Assembly (NCBI GenBank): GCA_002748505.1
Contig: PDSN01000046.1
Coordinates: forward strand, 1 to 23,220
DNA: 23,220 bases
Source of the DNA: Gammaproteobacteria bacterium
Lineage (GTDB): Bacteria > Pseudomonadota > Gammaproteobacteria > Pseudomonadales > Halieaceae
Direction of reading: 5' to 3'
The translations under genes were made by a program, and so were the position numbers. Below are positions 22,571 to 23,220 of this stretch, in pieces (within the stretch, counting starts at the first letter, position 1; the number at the start of each line of letters is the position of its first letter). The notes under the pieces were generated by a model. It ran no database searches, was not told the origin of the DNA, and saw nothing but the letters and a program-made list of their open reading frames with translations.

Positions 22571-23220
22571 GTGCACAGAGACGACAAACAGCATATACAG
22601 ACACCCACCGCTAGCGAACTCGAGGAAATGGAGGGTTGGCTGCTGTCGTTGGATCTTTTGGAACCGGAAGAGCGTTTGTTTAAGCTGCTGCCGACACGTT
22701 CAGGCAGCGCGCAACTCTCCGAGGCCGAGATGGTCATGGCAGGACGACCCCTTACCCGAGACAATAAGGGTAAAGATGATTTCTTGAACTATATTGGTGA
22801 GGAAATTGTCCTGTCTGGCGATGGCGGTGAAACCCGTGTCACTGAAAAAAGTAGTGCGCCAGATTCCTTCGCCGCAGCGATGGCCGTCGACAACTGGCAT
22901 CAGCAGGATGGTGGCGACACCATGCCCGAGGTGGACATTCCCGACGGTACAGACCTGTTTGAGTTGGACAAGTGCGATGATATCAGCAACTATCGTTTTA
23001 TTCGCCGCATTGTGGGCAGGGCAGGAGCGGCTGGTTTCGATGAGGTTATTCACGAGCCCATTTTCAGTTCCCTGCCCGATGACGGCCTGACCGCACGCGG
23101 TCATGGTTTTGAAACGGAGTACATGTTTGCAGACCTTGATAGCCCCACATTGCCGCCAGTTGCACCCGAGCAGGAGTCTGATCTCGACCTGTCGCTGGAG
23201 CCGCCGGAAATGGTGGAGGA
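22571..23220 (+). CDS. acidic protein, 3' end outside window (possible ChpA continuation)
   Basis: An uninterrupted frame starts at GTG 22571 and is open to the right edge (216 codons seen). GGAG at 22560-22563 gives it its own ribosome binding site, 28 bp after the ChpA-like stop, so this is a separate gene rather than a frameshift product. The visible part is rich in Asp and Glu with little hydrophobic core. It begins SELEEMEGWLLSLDLLEPEE and later has DISNYRFIRRIVGRAGAAGF. No Hpt, kinase or receiver motif is seen yet. Low-complexity acidic linkers like this separate Hpt domains in ChpA, so a kinase core may follow beyond the window. Identity is open. Confidence 0.7.
   Translation, partial: MHRDDKQHIQTPTASELEEMEGWLLSLDLLEPEERLFKLLPTRSGSAQLSEAEMVMAGRPLTRDNKGKDDFLNYIGEEIVLSGDGGETRVTEKSSAPDSFAAAMAVDNWHQQDGGDTMPEVDIPDGTDLFELDKCDDISNYRFIRRIVGRAGAAGFDEVIHEPIFSSLPDDGLTARGHGFETEYMFADLDSPTLPPVAPEQESDLDLSLEPPEMVE

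Noticed and set aside
22700..23104. 134-codon minus-strand frame at the right edge
   Set aside because: The plus-strand frame from 22571 has its own ribosome binding site, follows the operon and is uninterrupted; the minus frame is its shadow.

Overview
The window looks like a gammaproteobacterial chromosome of moderate GC. The recA-recX pair with a strong LexA box, the YihY/ArsC/SppA block, the QmcA/NfeD pair and a Pil-Chp-type chemosensory operon all fit a marine, Cellvibrionales-like lineage. That placement is an inference from protein character; there is no rRNA gene to confirm it. I see no tRNA, rRNA, CRISPR array or complete insertion sequence.

Layout. (1) 1-111 is the 3' end of a group II intron: a folded domain V followed by a domain VI with a bulged branch-point adenosine. 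The rest of the intron lies off the left edge. (2) 112-372 is non-coding flank with two clear inverted repeats. It leads to a small coiled-coil/hydrophobic ORF (373-642) that ends at a bidirectional terminator. (3) 718-6971 is a housekeeping and envelope block: a YihY/BrkB membrane protein (minus), an ArsC-family reductase, SppA protease IV, a lipoprotein alkaline phosphatase, and a patatin-like phospholipase (minus) that converges on the phosphatase. (4) 7011-7064 holds a strong hairpin whose core recurs in degraded form at 4537-4571. After it comes a two-gene operon of a GCS2-type ATP-dependent carboxylate-amine ligase and an AstE/AspA-type zinc deacylase. (5) 9754-11576 (minus) is an nfeD-qmcA(slipin)-higA-like operon; the XRE/HigA protein has no HigB toxin beside it. 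(6) 11810-13296 (minus) is recA-recX under a near-consensus LexA box.

(7) 13612-23220 (plus) is the most unusual part. It opens with an 829-aa regulator that has the outline of a sigma-54 enhancer-binding protein, but its AAA+ core has lost GAFTGA and the Walker B acids. It also carries a GGDEF-like region without the signature, a GAF-like region and two Fis-type helix-turn-helix segments. A 196-aa protein of unknown family follows 2 bp later. After a 274-bp gap comes a tightly packed Pil-Chp-like operon: a PilG-like receiver, a PilI/CheW-like adaptor, a PilJ-like receptor with a divergent signalling tip, a ChpA-like protein that stops just after its first canonical Hpt domain, and a further acidic ORF that runs off the right edge. 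No pilH, pilK or cheA kinase core is visible inside the window.

The receptor, adaptor, receiver and Hpt protein presumably form one phosphorelay-type chemosensory complex. The degenerate regulator and the 196-aa protein may be its upstream or partner module, but that link rests on adjacency only. This is the best candidate in the window for an undescribed system.
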